Of a stretch of 64,000 nt of DNA, positions 20,705-31,432 are shown piece after piece (the first letter of the stretch is position 1; the number at the start of each line of letters is the position of its first letter). This DNA is from Paramacrobiotus metropolitanus (taxonomy: Eukaryota; Tardigrada; Eutardigrada; Parachela; Macrobiotidae): NCBI RefSeq assembly GCF_019649055.1, contig NW_026570237.1, forward strand, positions 124,001 through 188,000, in the 5' to 3' direction. The position numbers were made by a program, and so were the translations under genes. The notes beneath the pieces are model-generated. The model saw only the letters and a program-made list of their open reading frames with translations. It was not told where the DNA came from and did no database searches.

Positions 20705-22199
20705 ATGTACCATCTACAACAGTTTCTTTTGCTTAGCCAAATCGGCAATGGTCAGTGGGACGTGATGATAATGGGATAACATACAAAAACAGCTGCAAAT
20801 TTCGGAGTTAAATACTTGATAAATTTTGGACAAACCATCGCTTGTTGTTTTGCAAAAAAAGTGGTGTCATCGAGCAAAAATTGGTGTCGTGATGCAATAT
20901 GATGATGTTGGCAAAATCCGTAGCCCGACATCGTCGAACTCTGATAACAGCGTAGTTGTGAGCCTGTGACTACATCCGCAATTGGAAATGGCTTGCTGTT
21001 TCTGCTCTAATTTACCGCCTGCACCTGATAAGTGATCCCCAGAAAACATCAACCAGAAGACAGGTGAAACGCGAGATCACCTAATATCTCCGAATTCCGA
21101 CAACGGCCCAGAACAGAGATCAAATTAGTACACTTAGTATCACCAATGGGAACAACCTTCAGGCGACCTTGTAGATGTGTACGTTCTTGATTGCTGCAAT
21201 TCGTCGATTCGTCAAATGGAGAACACATGATTGTGGCCTGCACTGCTGCATACGAGGCCTGCGCGATGTGGAGTACCTGGATCCATAATGTGATGTGGCG
21301 ATCCGTAATGTAATATGACTATCCATCCTTTTGGCCGCCCCGCAGTTCCGTAAGTGGTTTCCATGAGTCATCGGAACCTGCAAAAACAATTTTAAACTGA
21401 TTTTCATCAATGAATAAATTTACCAGTTTTGTGCAGGTTTACCGGGATCGCAGAAATGATTGTACAAGCTGGCGTAAGCGATATTAGCAACCCCGTTTTT
21501 TTTTGTGAAAATAAAAACGTAAGATGAGAGGAGTAAAACAAGAAGCAATTTACCTCGATGGTCCGCTTAGCGAATCACATTTCCTCGTGCGTGTTTTGCG
21601 CTCCAAATATCAGGATCAAGGTCCAATTGCGGCAATTCCAGCATAGGAGTGCCGTTATACAGACCGAGGGACCAGTTAGCTGAAAAGATATAAATGAGTT
21701 AACTCCTTGCGACAACTTTGCGATATAGAGGAGTTAACTTCATGCGACAACTTTATGCGGGCTTAGGTGGCCAAACCTGGCACGGATCTTTTTGTCGGTC
21801 TCCTGAGTGACTGCCAGATGGGGATTCGCAATCTACAGGTCCTTAATTTACTGAGAGTAGCCGGAATCTTCAAAAAATTCCACACTGCCGCCGGACGTAA
21901 TAAACGCGGCCGTTCAGAGTGGCATATTTCGCGGTGTTAGCGGCAAACAATTTTGTCCATGACATTCCGGCTGGCGGCCTACGTGTCTTGTCCGTCGAAT
22001 GGACTTCGGGAATGGACTTGTGAACTCGTATGACTTTTGATTGGGTGAAATGAACCTGGCATCCCTTGACATAATTCTGAAACTCCGGGCTTTCATGAAA
22101 TTCTGATGTCTTTTATATCTCGTCTTTATTGGTGTCAGTCTGTACAAGCATAAGAATACTTGTTTATTTTACCGGTTACAAAGCTGCAGGTACTGCACG
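20705..22199. other. AT-rich stretch with no assigned gene; one short direct repeat
   Basis: No domain is visible on either strand. A 32-33-bp direct duplication with GAGTTAACT and GCGACAACTTT occurs at about 21698-21765. A GATCCATAATGTGATGTGGC word is echoed at 21300-21320. The left end of the following Polinton should lie here, but no inverted repeat matching its right flank could be found by eye. Confidence 0.35.
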
Positions 22200-22412
22200 T
22201 CATGCAATCATTTGTTCCCGTGATGCTTTCAACTCTTTCGGGGAGAGTGGTGGGCGGGTTAACTGCCGTGGTGGCGCGTCTGTCGGTACTCCTTTCGCTG
22301 CTTGCATATCATCCACCATCATGAGTTCTTCCCCTGCACCAAGTGTAAGAGTTCCAAAACCCATGCCACCGCTGGCAGCCTGTATGGGAACACGATGTGG
22401 CAGCTCGCCCAT
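22200..22412 (-). CDS. Small hypothetical protein, 70 aa, with TATA box
   Basis: Starting at the ATG at 22412-22410, the frame encodes a glycine-rich first half (GGMGFGTLTLGAGEELMM) and a helical charged end (LSPKELKASREQM). A TATA-like GTGTATATAAGGGCG lies on the same strand about 100 bp upstream (22506-22520), which supports a real start here rather than at the upstream in-frame codon. Position beside Polinton genes suggests a small virion protein, but no family is recognised. Confidence 0.35.
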   Translation of the reverse strand: MGELPHRVPIQAASGGMGFGTLTLGAGEELMMVDDMQAAKGVPTDAPPRQLTRPPLSPKELKASREQMIA

Positions 22413-22505
22413 TATGATACACGTACTGTATATGCACTCGCACACCGCTTGGCGCTCAAGTTTATTCTCAACTCAGCCAGATCGTACGCCAATGGGACGA
22501 ACGCT

Positions 22506-22520
22506 CGCCCTTATATACAC
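22506..22520 (-). promoter_or_regulatory. TATA-like box upstream of the 70-aa frame
   Basis: Minus-strand GTGTATATAAGGGCG resembles a core-promoter TATA element with a GC-rich flank. It lies about 95-105 bp before the ATG at 22412. Confidence 0.35.
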
Positions 22521-22621
22521 ACCGGGCTGTGCAACTATTGCATCAGCCATCCAGATCTCTATGGATAGATTTTGAACATGCATGCAGGCGGATCGATATA
22601 TGCGTCACAGACCATACGTAA

Positions 22622-22855
22622 CATAACGGCATACAACATACCCTGTATGTGGAATACATCCTACAACGACAACCACAGCGTGGAAAGGTCAGAAGCTACC
22701 GGCGCCGAAGCGCAGATCGAATTACGGATTCCCCATTGTTTGCCGGCAGAAACGCTTGTGCGGGTGCAGAACCATTGGCAGAGTACGCCCTGCTCAGGCA
22801 AGACGTCAGGCGATATGAATACGGTCTTCAAGAAGGAATCGACGCGCGTTACTAG
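22622..22855 (+). CDS. Hypothetical basic protein, probable Polinton small gene
   Basis: The open stretch holds a strongly basic segment (QRGKVRSYRRRSADRI) and a charged helical C-terminus (ALLRQDVRRYEYGLQEG) and ends in TAG at 22853. An adjoining frame just upstream (22563-22620) gives a short basic start (MQADRYMRHRPYV), so a frame change may separate the true N-terminus. Polintons and adintoviruses encode small basic core proteins, and this would fit, but it is not proven by sequence. Confidence 0.35.
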   Translation, partial: HNGIQHTLYVEYILQRQPQRGKVRSYRRRSADRITDSPLFAGRNACAGAEPLAEYALLRQDVRRYEYGLQEGIDARY

Positions 22856-22857
22856 TA

Positions 22858-23136
22858 ATGTTTAGCGGTCAAAACTTAAAAAGCCCCGACGGACTTACAA
22901 AATCCGATCATTGGTCAGCATACGACAGAACGATAGCCATCACAAGACAGCTCCAGGGCATTTATAAAATTCTTGTGGAGGCTATTTTTGAACATTCTAA
23001 AACGGATTATCAACCTGTCGGGTTAACGTCTTACGAGGGTTTGGTTCTTACCCTGTCACTGGCCATCGTGGAGGTTCATTGGGGCTCTGCCTTGCGGGCC
23101 CGTTTCACGGTTCTACTGGAGGAGAGTAATGTTTAG
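22858..23136 (+). CDS. Hypothetical protein, 92 aa, probable Polinton small gene
   Basis: The ATG at 22858 follows the previous stop by two bases. The protein is helical (RTIAITRQLQGIYKILVEAI) with a second hydrophobic helix (YEGLVLTLSLAIVEVHWGSA). An AATAAA lies about 40 bp downstream (near 23179). No family is recognised; the compact arrangement with the preceding frame suggests co-expression. Confidence 0.4.
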   Translation: MFSGQNLKSPDGLTKSDHWSAYDRTIAITRQLQGIYKILVEAIFEHSKTDYQPVGLTSYEGLVLTLSLAIVEVHWGSALRARFTVLLEESNV

Positions 23137-23215
23137 AGAATTCGCTCCGTTACCCATTCGGGGATTTGAGATACACGAATAAACGCTGGGTTTTACTTTT
23201 TAGCACTCGTACTTG

Positions 23216-24533
23216 GTTTTATTTAGCAAATGTCCATTGATTTGATGCAAAGGTTTCAGAAAATAGAAGACTTTGGCAAACTCCGGAAGTAATTCAGTTT
23301 TGAATGCATCCTACATTTTGGCGCTATACAGGCTGCAGTTATTTCTGTTCCCCTCAGAGAAGATCTCGTGATAGTTTTTGATGGGTTAATCAAACATGAG
23401 GTTGTGTTTTTCGGGAACACGGTCATAAATCCGCCTCGCCATTGTCAGCACCTCATATCTGCTTTCAGGAAGAAGTTCGGGTTGTTTTCTGCCCAGACAT
23501 AGGCCAGAATGCCGTCAATTTCGTTCGGCTTGCAGTAACAGTACAGCTCCATGTCACCTTCTTGAATTCCATTAAGGAGGCGACCTGGTAGCACTGAAAA
23601 CCGCCCGGAAGGCTAGCCAGCGCTCGTTTTGGCTCACGAAATGTTCCTGAAGAAGCACGCCAGTGTCCAATTAACCGACCTTTCGCTTTCCTTGTCGCCA
23701 TACCTTTTGTCACAGGTCTTCCTAATGTCTTCCTTATGATTTGGCGGCCGACCTCTGAGAATGGCCGGCTTTGGGTCGATCTGGTTAAACGAAAGCGAGC
23801 CGAAAAATAAAATTTGTCGGTCATTAATTCCGGTGCCGCCTGCCGCTTCTTCCATTCTGGAGTAGTTCAGATGAATAATAATGCTTTGTGCGAAGCAATT
23901 CCGGGTTTTCGTTTGGTGTGGGATGGCGGGAGAAGCCAAGCCCGGCCAACTTTTCCACCACGGCACAGTATATCGCTGCCAGGTGAAGCGGCTTAACTAC
24001 GTTGTCGTGCCTGAAATCCGTATCCGGATCAGGGTTATTCATCGTTTTTTTGTCACAGGGACACCGGACGTGCGGAAATTTTTTATGAGCATTACTTTCG
24101 GCTACCGGTCCGGGCCAAGAAAATTCACGGCAATAGCAAAATTAGAGCTAATTCGGCCGCAGACATGCGCGGCGCCCAAGGCAGGTAAGTACATTGTCTT
24201 ACGGGCTTCTGTATAGCGAAATTCGCCTTCGGTGCAGACCTAAAAAAAGGAGAAAGAAAACTGCTTTAGGGAAGCTGCTGATGGCCTCAAAACGACTTTG
24301 ACCCTCCAAATCAACTCCCAAATCCCTCATTATGTCTTTCAATATCTTCTGATTATCCTTTACAGGCTCCGGTGGGGCGACAACTTTAAGAAATCCCATA
24401 CAGTTGCCCACTAAAAGTCGACCGTGCTTGAGTTTCGCCATTACGATGTACCGTCTGGCGCCGAGCTCTAAGAATAAGAAGGAGAGCTTAAAGGCTTCCT
24501 GGATGCTCGTGATGGGTAGAAAGGTTCTGTGAA
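23216..24533 (-). pseudogene. Unassigned minus-strand gene, broken
   Basis: The strongest frame starts at ATG 24441 (MAKLKHGRLLVGNCMGFLKV), and coding-like sequence in that frame extends upstream to a splice-acceptor-like TTCACAG at about 24533. A plausible 63-bp intron ends with a T-run and AG near 24240. Coding-like pieces continue in changing frames to about 23470 (for example KLAGLGFSRHPTPNENPELL). An AATAAA on the minus strand lies near 23216-23222, facing the plus-strand signal of the neighbouring gene. No family is recognised. Its upstream end abuts the truncated capsid gene, so a rearrangement may have joined them. Confidence 0.35.
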
Positions 24534-25275
24534 CAGTAGAAGTATGTTACTACATGTGCGCCTCATTTTGAATAAGCCGGAATTCTACCTGCGTTCATAC
24601 GCCAATCTTCCAGTGGATACTTTTAAAGCATACATTCGCAATCCGCGGCTGTACGTCAAACGCTTTGTTCCTAATCCGGCATATTTGTCTGCGCTTACTG
24701 CCCAATTATCGACAAAGACTGTGAAATACCCTATTGAGCGAGTGTGTATGCGTGTTAATGATATTGGTATGATTCAGAGCACAGTGCTGGCTAATTTACA
24801 TATTGGAGCAGTACCCAAATGTGTTTTTGTGAAATTTGTAAAAAGCTCGAGTTTTCACGGGCTGCGCCGAGGTAATCCGTTTAACTTTGAACATTTCAAT
24901 CTCAACCATATAAGTGTCGAAGTCGACGGACAGTCGTATCCCGCACAAGCCTACCGACCAAATTTCGCCACGGGTGATTATTTGCAATCATATGACGGTC
25001 TTTTGGAGACGCTTGGCCGCTTGCACGCACCGGACGGGGCGCTGCCTTTCGACCGTAAAGCATTTGCGGAAGGATTTGCTATTTGGGGATTCGATCTGAC
25101 ACCTTCACGGGCAGGCCGGGGACCGATGAGCACCGTACGCCAAGGAAATCTATCAATCCGCCTGCAGTTCGCCGCCCAATTAACTGAACCAATTATGGCC
25201 ATTACGATGATGGTGTGGGATAATATAATTGAAGTCAACTCACATCGTCAGCTCATTGCGGATTTTACGGCTTAA
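24529..25275 (+). pseudogene. Polinton major capsid protein, C-terminal part
   Basis: This 248-residue frame matches the second jelly-roll of the Polinton/adintovirus major capsid protein. Recognisable pieces are the YPIERVCMRV strand, GAVPKCVFVKFVKSSSF, NPFNFEHFNLNHISVEVDG, and the end GNLSIRLQFAAQLTEPIM with WDNIIEVNSHR. In related elements the protein is roughly twice as long and forms trimers that build an icosahedral shell. The first jelly-roll is absent: the frame is closed by TAG at 24517-24519, and the antisense gene described above occupies the expected place. The frame opens at a GTG, so a true start is not identified. Confidence 0.75.
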
Positions 25276-25408
25276 AAACGTAACGTAAGCGTTTGACAGC
25301 CTAAAACATTGTCGTGTTGTTGCCTGAGCGGTAAGCTTCAGGGTCGCAAGTGGGGGGTTGGCGCGCCGTCGGCCCCTTTTGACGCTGAAGAGAATCGTGA
25401 CGGATGTG

Positions 25409-25460
25409 GTAAACAATGGGCGACCGGAGCGCTTCGCGCTCTCGGTCGCCCGTTGTTTAC
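25409..25460. terminator. Strong hairpin between capsid and protease genes
   Basis: Arms 25409-25432 and 25436-25460 are complementary over about 24 bp with one mismatch and one extra base. The loop is only TTC. The arms carry GGGCGACCG and its complement. It lies in the 224-bp gap between the capsid stop and the protease start. In mimiviruses, transcript 3' ends are set by palindromes, so a transcript-end or processing role is possible here, but this is inference. Confidence 0.55.
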
Positions 25461-25499
25461 AGGACAAAGTTTAAAAAGAAAATTCAAATTTTATTTTGA

Positions 25500-26039
25500 A
25501 TGCAGATCGGCACTACAATGGACACTGCTGAGATTGATCACGTGCTACGTTCAAATACCGTGACGAGAGACGCTTTTATTGGTGTATTCGCTGCGGATAT
25601 GCTACCATCGTCGCTGCCAGCCAAGCTACCATGGGCATGCGTTGTCAATACTGACGAAGCTGCGAAACCTGGCTCGCATTGGCTGGCGTTCTACCAGGCT
25701 ATACCAGGACAGCTGGAATATTTTGACTCTTACGGTCATGAACCGCATTATTACGGCCACTACATTGAAACTTTTTGCAAGAACGCGGGCATGATTATTT
25801 CACAAGCGCATCGTTTACAAATGGAGTGGAGTACCGTATGCAGACAGTATTGCTGCTTTTTTATTCTAAAACGATGCTCCGGCGAGTCATTTACTTCTCT
25901 TATTCATTTATTTACCAATAGCAAAGCTTCGAATGATCGAATGGTTTGTGCTTATGTTAATTATTATTTTAATTTAAAGACTGTTGTCCGTGATAACTCT
26001 TTGCTTATTCAGTCTGTTTTCCGCCAGATAACGCAATAA
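25500..26039 (+). CDS. Polinton adenain-like cysteine protease
   Basis: The frame is intact (179 codons; a second ATG at 25518 better fits the usual start of the family). The protease would mature capsid proteins. Family pieces are VFAADMLPSSLP, GSHWLAFY with catalytic His60, LEYFDSYG with Asp76, and TVCRQYCCFF with catalytic Cys114. The residue after that Cys is Arg, where the family normally has Gly in the oxyanion region, so activity is doubtful. The C-terminal helix (RMVCAYVNYYF) fits the family. An AATAAA overlaps the stop codon region (26034-26039). Position just after the capsid gene is typical. Confidence 0.8.
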   Translation: MQIGTTMDTAEIDHVLRSNTVTRDAFIGVFAADMLPSSLPAKLPWACVVNTDEAAKPGSHWLAFYQAIPGQLEYFDSYGHEPHYYGHYIETFCKNAGMIISQAHRLQMEWSTVCRQYCCFFILKRCSGESFTSLIHLFTNSKASNDRMVCAYVNYYFNLKTVVRDNSLLIQSVFRQITQ

Positions 26040-26258
26040 AGTCACGTCATCAACGCCAGATTTTTCACGTTCTGTTTGTATGTGATTAAAAATAATTTGT
26101 TGTGCACCAAAATATTTTGCGGTCCAGCGTGACGTTGCGCTGCATCCGTTTTGATGCACATAAAATACCCCAGTCAGTGGACAATTTTCAGATGCAACAG
26201 CTTTTTCATCTCATTACGCCAGCGGAAATTAACGATTTCTAAAGCATTAGGTCCAAAA

Positions 26259-26675
26259 ATGGTTTACCATATTGTTGTAGACATTAAGTGGTATGCGCTT
26301 AACGGGAAGCCAATTATTACGTCACTTGCAATAAGCTCGGTCGAATTTTATTGCCTTTATTATACCACATTTGCGTTAGCGCCAAGCAATTACATTGTGA
26401 ATAAATATGGCGTTTGTTCTTCGGATATTGATGCTGTGTTCGATAAAGCTTTCTCAGAGTTAGAACACCAAATCGAACGAGCGTTTAAAAATTATCTTCG
26501 CTACGTTGACGATCCTGCCGATGTCGTTTTCTATGCAAAAGGGGGGCAGAAGTGTCTTATTCTTCAAAAGCTGATTAAATCTGATGTCATTAATCTTGAT
26601 ACACTGGGCTGTCCGCGTTTTGCCGATCTAAGCAAGGACAAGTGTTACAGTCCTAATAAAGCCTGCTTACTCTAA
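26259..26675 (+). CDS. Polinton-associated protein of unknown function
   Basis: I prefer the ATG at 26259, which opens MVYHIVVDIKWYALNGKP; the frame is open upstream to 26151 but without family-like sequence. A VVYAKG-like segment (DVVFYAKGGQKCLIL) and a DTLGCPRFADL segment follow. The start (hydrophobic strand with D-I-K) and the K-G-x-x-K segment recall a DEDD-type nuclease core, but this is weak. After the TAA-closed frame the adjoining frame continues with a HHFKSRTKCLLC pattern (His and Cys ligands) up to about 26790, so a frame change likely cuts off a zinc-binding C-terminus. Confidence 0.45.
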   Translation: MVYHIVVDIKWYALNGKPIITSLAISSVEFYCLYYTTFALAPSNYIVNKYGVCSSDIDAVFDKAFSELEHQIERAFKNYLRYVDDPADVVFYAKGGQKCLILQKLIKSDVINLDTLGCPRFADLSKDKCYSPNKACLL

Positions 26676-26799
26676 CTGGATGCTGGACCACCATTTCAAA
26701 AGTCGTACGAAATGCCTGCTTTGCCGTATGCCGATTCCAGAAGTAAAAGTTCACGTTCGACCGCAACGACGCTGCCGCAACTCAAGATCAGATCAGAAT

Positions 26800-26990
26800 G
26801 CTTACTGGGGTATGCAATGAAATGTTTCCGCGCTTTTAAAAAAAAAAATTTTAACGAGCTCTATGTTATTGCAGATGACCGAGGTAACAGACGTTGCATC
26901 CGCTGTGGTGCTGTATTTCCCACCGATACCGATTGCAGTGAAGAAAGTACTCACGCGGATATTAGCATGCCAAGAATTTCTAGTGCATGA
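26800..26990 (+). CDS. Short Cys-rich frame
   Basis: The C-terminal half reads RRCIRCGAVFPTDTDC with four cysteines, which could bind zinc. It may be an exon or a remnant joined to the preceding gene. It precedes the polymerase promoter region. No family is recognised. Confidence 0.25.
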
Positions 26991-27064
26991 GTCAGTGTAA
27001 CCTGCCTAACTAACCGTACCCGTTACAAAATGCTGTACTGGAATTTTGTTCTCGTCCAAATCAG

Positions 27065-27074
27065 TTATATAAAG
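27065..27074 (+). promoter_or_regulatory. TATA box of the DNA polymerase gene
   Basis: TTATATAAAG lies 50-60 bp upstream of the ATG at 27124, a normal distance for a TATA box with a short leader. No other ATG lies between. Confidence 0.5.
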
Positions 27075-27123
27075 TGGCATCTTTGTCGCTAGCAACTTTC
27101 TTTGGCCATATTTTGCTTTCATC

Positions 27124-30100
27124 ATGGCGCAAACCCCTGACTTATCCGCAGAATTGTTTGACCCCGGCACCACTGCTGAAACTAACTTTGCTGATAGTGC
27201 TCTTTTCAATCATAATTATGCGCTTCTCGATCACAATTATTTTATACCTCAGGCTCCGATCGATGTGCCAGTACAGAACCTAGAAGAACTTGATCCGGAT
27301 TTGTATGATATTAAAGATTATTATGAGTTGGAAAACACGGGGGCTAAATATTCACAAAAATTTTCAGTGTCGTTTGAAACCTATAAATGTGTGATACACG
27401 GTCTGGATAATTTGTCATTTAAATACGCGATTAAAACCATAACTCTTTTATTGAAAGACATTCTGGACACCGTGCTTTCGGCAATTCCAGCCCACAATTT
27501 GGTTAGAATTCGCTTGTATCAAAACGCACTGCAATACCCAATTTGGATGCCACCTGTCCAACGTGTTTAGCTGAGTGTTGAAAGATGGATGACAACGATC
27601 CGGAGAATCTTGAATTCAAATCAGGCGTTTTTATTGGATGAATCTTTTGAATTGTCTGTGCAGCATACGGATATTCCAACTGGGTCGTGCAGAAAAAACG
27701 TTTCAAAGCTGTTACGGCAAATACTAAACAAGAAACGATGCATTACACAAATCCGCAACACGGACTGCTTGTGTATGGCGCGAGCTATTGTGGTCGCTAA
27801 GGCGCATGCAGATGGCGATAAAACAATGTATACAAAGCTTTACCGAACGAAGAAGTTGCAGACCGAAAAGACCAAGGAGTTGCTGCAGGCTGCGGAATTG
27901 CCAGATAGAGAATTCAGTGTGGAGGATATTCCTCGATTTGAAATCGTTTTACCAAATTATCAATTTATTGTAGTCTCGGTGGACCATGGAAACTCAATTG
28001 TGTACTGCGGCGCGTACTGTGAAAAACGGATCATGCTGCTGCATCATGATCATCATTTTGACGTGCTAACATCCCTGCCCGCGTATTTTGAACAACAGTA
28101 TTATTGCTACCGCTGTATGAAGGGCTACAACAAAAGGCAGAACCACAGATGTGAGTTCAAGTGTCATCAGTGTTTATCTGTAACCTGCCCTATGGAAAAG
28201 CTTCAGAACATCCACTGTCCTGACTGTAATCGCGATTTCCATGGGCAAGAGTGCTTTAACACGCATAAGTCCGGAAGCAGTCCAATCTGCGCAAAGTTCT
28301 TTATTTGTGAATTATGTAAGTCGTTTGTTTCCATGGTGAATCGTCGAATGAAGACCAATTACGACTTGCCACAAAATTATCCGCTTTATGATGACGGCGA
28401 CAAGGATAGCGACAATGAAAACGATGATATTGAACTGGATATAGATGACCAACAACATCGGTGTGGTGAAGTCTTTTGCCCAACGTGCTCATTGTTCTTC
28501 ATGCCCGAAGATAATCATGTCTGCTACATGCAACCCATTGAGCTCACAGACAAAGAAAAGGCTAAACACCTAAACGATAAACGAGCGTACTTTGATCTTG
28601 AAACGTTTCAAGATGAGGCAGGTGATTTCAAAGTGAATTTAGCGGTCATAGCAACAAAAGACGAGAAATTTGTCCTTCCGGAAGATGGAAATATTAGCGG
28701 TGATATTTCAAGTGCTTTGGGGGAATTCATCTTTAGCGAACGCTTTCGTGGGTACACCTTTATTGCACACAACTTGAAGGTAAACAATGTCAAAACTTCA
28801 TAAGCAATCATTAGCTTTTGTTGACAAAAACTTACTTTTTAGGGATTTGACGGGTATTTTCTGCTAAACTATCTAATCAAGAACGGAATCATTCCACACC
28901 CATTGATCTTTAACGGGAGCAAGGTTGTGCAGATGGATATTTCAAAACTTAAAATAAAATTCCGTGACTCTATGAATTATGTGCCGTCATCGCTCAAAAA
29001 TTTTGCCAAAGCATTCGGTTTGCAAGAAACCAAAGGAGACTTTCCTCACAAACTTAATCAGCCAGAAAATTGGAACAAAATTCTTCCATGGCCAGATCGA
29101 CACGATTACGGTTACCAGCTCATGAAAAGAAAGAGCGTAAACGTTTTATAAAGTGGTTCCGTAAAGAGCGACGCCGTCACAACAATCAATTTGACTTTAA
29201 TGCTCACTTTATTGGGTAGGTAAAATATGTCATTTACTCTGGCCGCCGTATTTATTTAGCTCTGTTATAGATATTGCTCGCAAGATGTTCTTGTTCTCCA
29301 ACAAGCATGTGAGAAGTTTCGAACGCTCTTCCAACAAGTGACGAATGGATTGTGTCCATTTGCTTCAGGCCTTACCACCCCTGGAATGTGTAATTATTTT
29401 TGGAGAGCGCGGATGGTAAAGAAAAACCAAATTGCGCTGATTGGTCCCCTGGACAAGGTAAAAAATCTTCTGCCAAAGGAGATCGTTGGTCTGATGGATT
29501 GAAATGGACAACGATATACAACTCCAGCGCGAGGTTCGAATCGGCCCTTGGACAGTAGATGGTTTTGACCCAAGGAATAAAACCGTTTATGAGTTTCTAG
29601 GTAAATTAGATGAACAACGAATTTTAGCAAATACAGAAAGTTTTGATATAATTGTGTTTGTTCTTTTAAGGGTGTATGTGGAACGGTTGCAGCGACTGCA
29701 CGACAAAAAGTACACTGCATCCATTTCTTAATCGCCCCATGGAAGAAATCAACAAAGCAACTGAATCACGCCTTGACGCAATAAAAGCTATGGGTTACGC
29801 TCTTGTTTCAATCTGGGAGCACGAATACGATGCGCGCCTAGCAGCAGACATGGAATTCAAACAAGTCATCGAGTTAGCAAACATTGAAGAGCCTATGCAC
29901 CCACGAGATGCATTCACCGGGGGCCGAACAAACGCTATCAAACTGTACCACAAATGTGCGCGAGGCGAAAAAATCTATTCCCTCGACGTAATTAGTGAGT
30001 ACCCCTACATCAATAAAAATCTGCCTTATCCAGTGGGAGCTCCTGTCATCATCACAAAGGACTTCCCGCCTGTGGAAAGCATATTCGGAGTGATGAAATG

Positions 30101-31432
30101 CCGTATCATTCCACCACCGTCATTATTTCTCCCTGTACTGCCGTACAGAACCGACATGCTTACATTTCCGTTATGTGCCAAATGCGTACAGGAGCGCGTG
30201 AACACACCGTGCTGCCATGAAGATGATGACAGGGCTTTGGAAGGAACGTGGTGTACACCAGAAATTCACCGCGCGATAGAAGCTGGCTACCGCATTGAAA
30301 AGATTTACTCTGTTTGGCATTATCCAGAGCAGATGCAATATTTATTCAGAGAATACATAGATCTATTTTGAAGCTTAAAACAGAGGCATCAGGCTATCCA
30401 CCGAACTGTCGAACAGAGGAAGACAAAGACAGATATATTGAAGAGTTTCTTATTAAAGAAAATATTTTATTGGATAAAAACAACATTGCGAAGAACGATG
30501 GGCTAAGAGCGTTGTCCAAACTTATGCTGAACAGTTTTGGTAAAGAGTATTAATTCGATTGGCAACATGCAGTTTTAATTCTGAGTCTTTTACAGGGGTA
30601 AGTTCGGCCAGCAGGAGGACAGATCCAACACCGCATTTGTTGAAAAGAAAGAGATTTTCCATGATTATTTGTTTTCCAATAAATACGACGTTGCCGGATT
30701 CGACTTGGTGACTGATGAAGTTATGGCTGTTCAATACCGTTCTAAAAAGATTACATCCCAACAAGCAAAAGACAAATGTTGTCATTGCGGCATTCACAAC
30801 AGCATATGCGCGGTTGCACTTGCTGAAGTTTATGGAAATGGTTGGAGACCGCTTGTTATATCATGATACTGGCAAGTACTGAATTTCAAGAAACTGTCTT
30901 TCGTATTGTCATTCTATCTGTGCACTTTGCAGACAGTATCTTTTATATTCACACTGATGACTTGCCTGATCCGCCAGTGGGGACATGTTTAGGAGATTTG
31001 TCATCGACCTTGGAGCCTAATGAGCACATCAACGAATTTGTTGCACTCGGTACATTCGGATCTACGTTAAGCTGTTTTACGGTGCAGCTTATAAGTATTT
31101 ATACTTCATTCTTTTCAGGGCCTAAAAGCTACGCGTACCGCACCAACACTGGCTATGAAACGATAAAGGTCAAGGGCTTCACCTTAACAAGGAAAGCCAG
31201 GAAACAGTTGAACCTCGAAAGCCTGAAGGAAATGCTATTAGAAAGCCTGGCACCGCAAGACCAGCCAAATGATGTAACCGTGAACTATCCGTTTAACATT
31301 ACGCGGAATAAGCGTAAATTGGAGGTTTCCGCAAAAGAAATAAATAAACGGTTTCGACTTACATATTCAAAGCGTCGAATTGTCGACACGGAATTTAACA
31401 CTCGACCATGGGGTGACGTTTCCGTTGATTAA
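27124..31432 (+). pseudogene. Polinton protein-primed DNA polymerase B, six introns, broken
   Basis: Replicative polymerase of the element. N-terminal domain (27124-27570), then a TAG at 27568-27570 with the frame open beyond. A Cys/His-rich region follows (CYRCMKGYNKRQNHRCEFKC, about 28105-28165). Exonuclease motifs: AYFDLETF (Exo I, 28589), FIAHN with GFDGYFLL across intron 1 (Exo II), and YCSQDV (Exo III, 29272). Polymerase motifs: SLDVISEYP (motif A, 29982), KLMLNSF (motif B region, 30517) and YHDT with D-S across intron 5 (motif C). Candidate introns: 28780-28842, 29216-29270, 29601-29670, 30540-30595, 30872-30932 (GC-AG) and 31050-31118. Frame breaks also occur near 29125, 29500, 30365, 30540 and 30785; some fall in T runs. 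As given, it cannot encode one continuous protein. Confidence 0.85.

Larger units (their letters stand above)
22200..31432 (+). mobile_element. Maverick/Polinton-like element, degraded
   Basis: Three hallmark genes lie in order on the plus strand: the C-terminal part of the double jelly-roll major capsid protein, an adenain-like cysteine protease and a protein-primed DNA polymerase B. Polintons are large virus-like DNA transposons that also encode an integrase and a packaging ATPase. Neither of these is recognisable here. Terminal inverted repeats and the 6-bp target duplication were not found. Small frames at 22.2-23.1 kb and a minus-strand gene at 23.2-24.5 kb are probably part of it. The element appears truncated or rearranged, with breaks in capsid, protease and polymerase genes. 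Confidence 0.8.

Noticed and set aside
29526-29550. GGTTCGAATCGG, like a tRNA B box
   Set aside because: It lies inside the DNA polymerase coding sequence and no A box or cloverleaf can be drawn around it.
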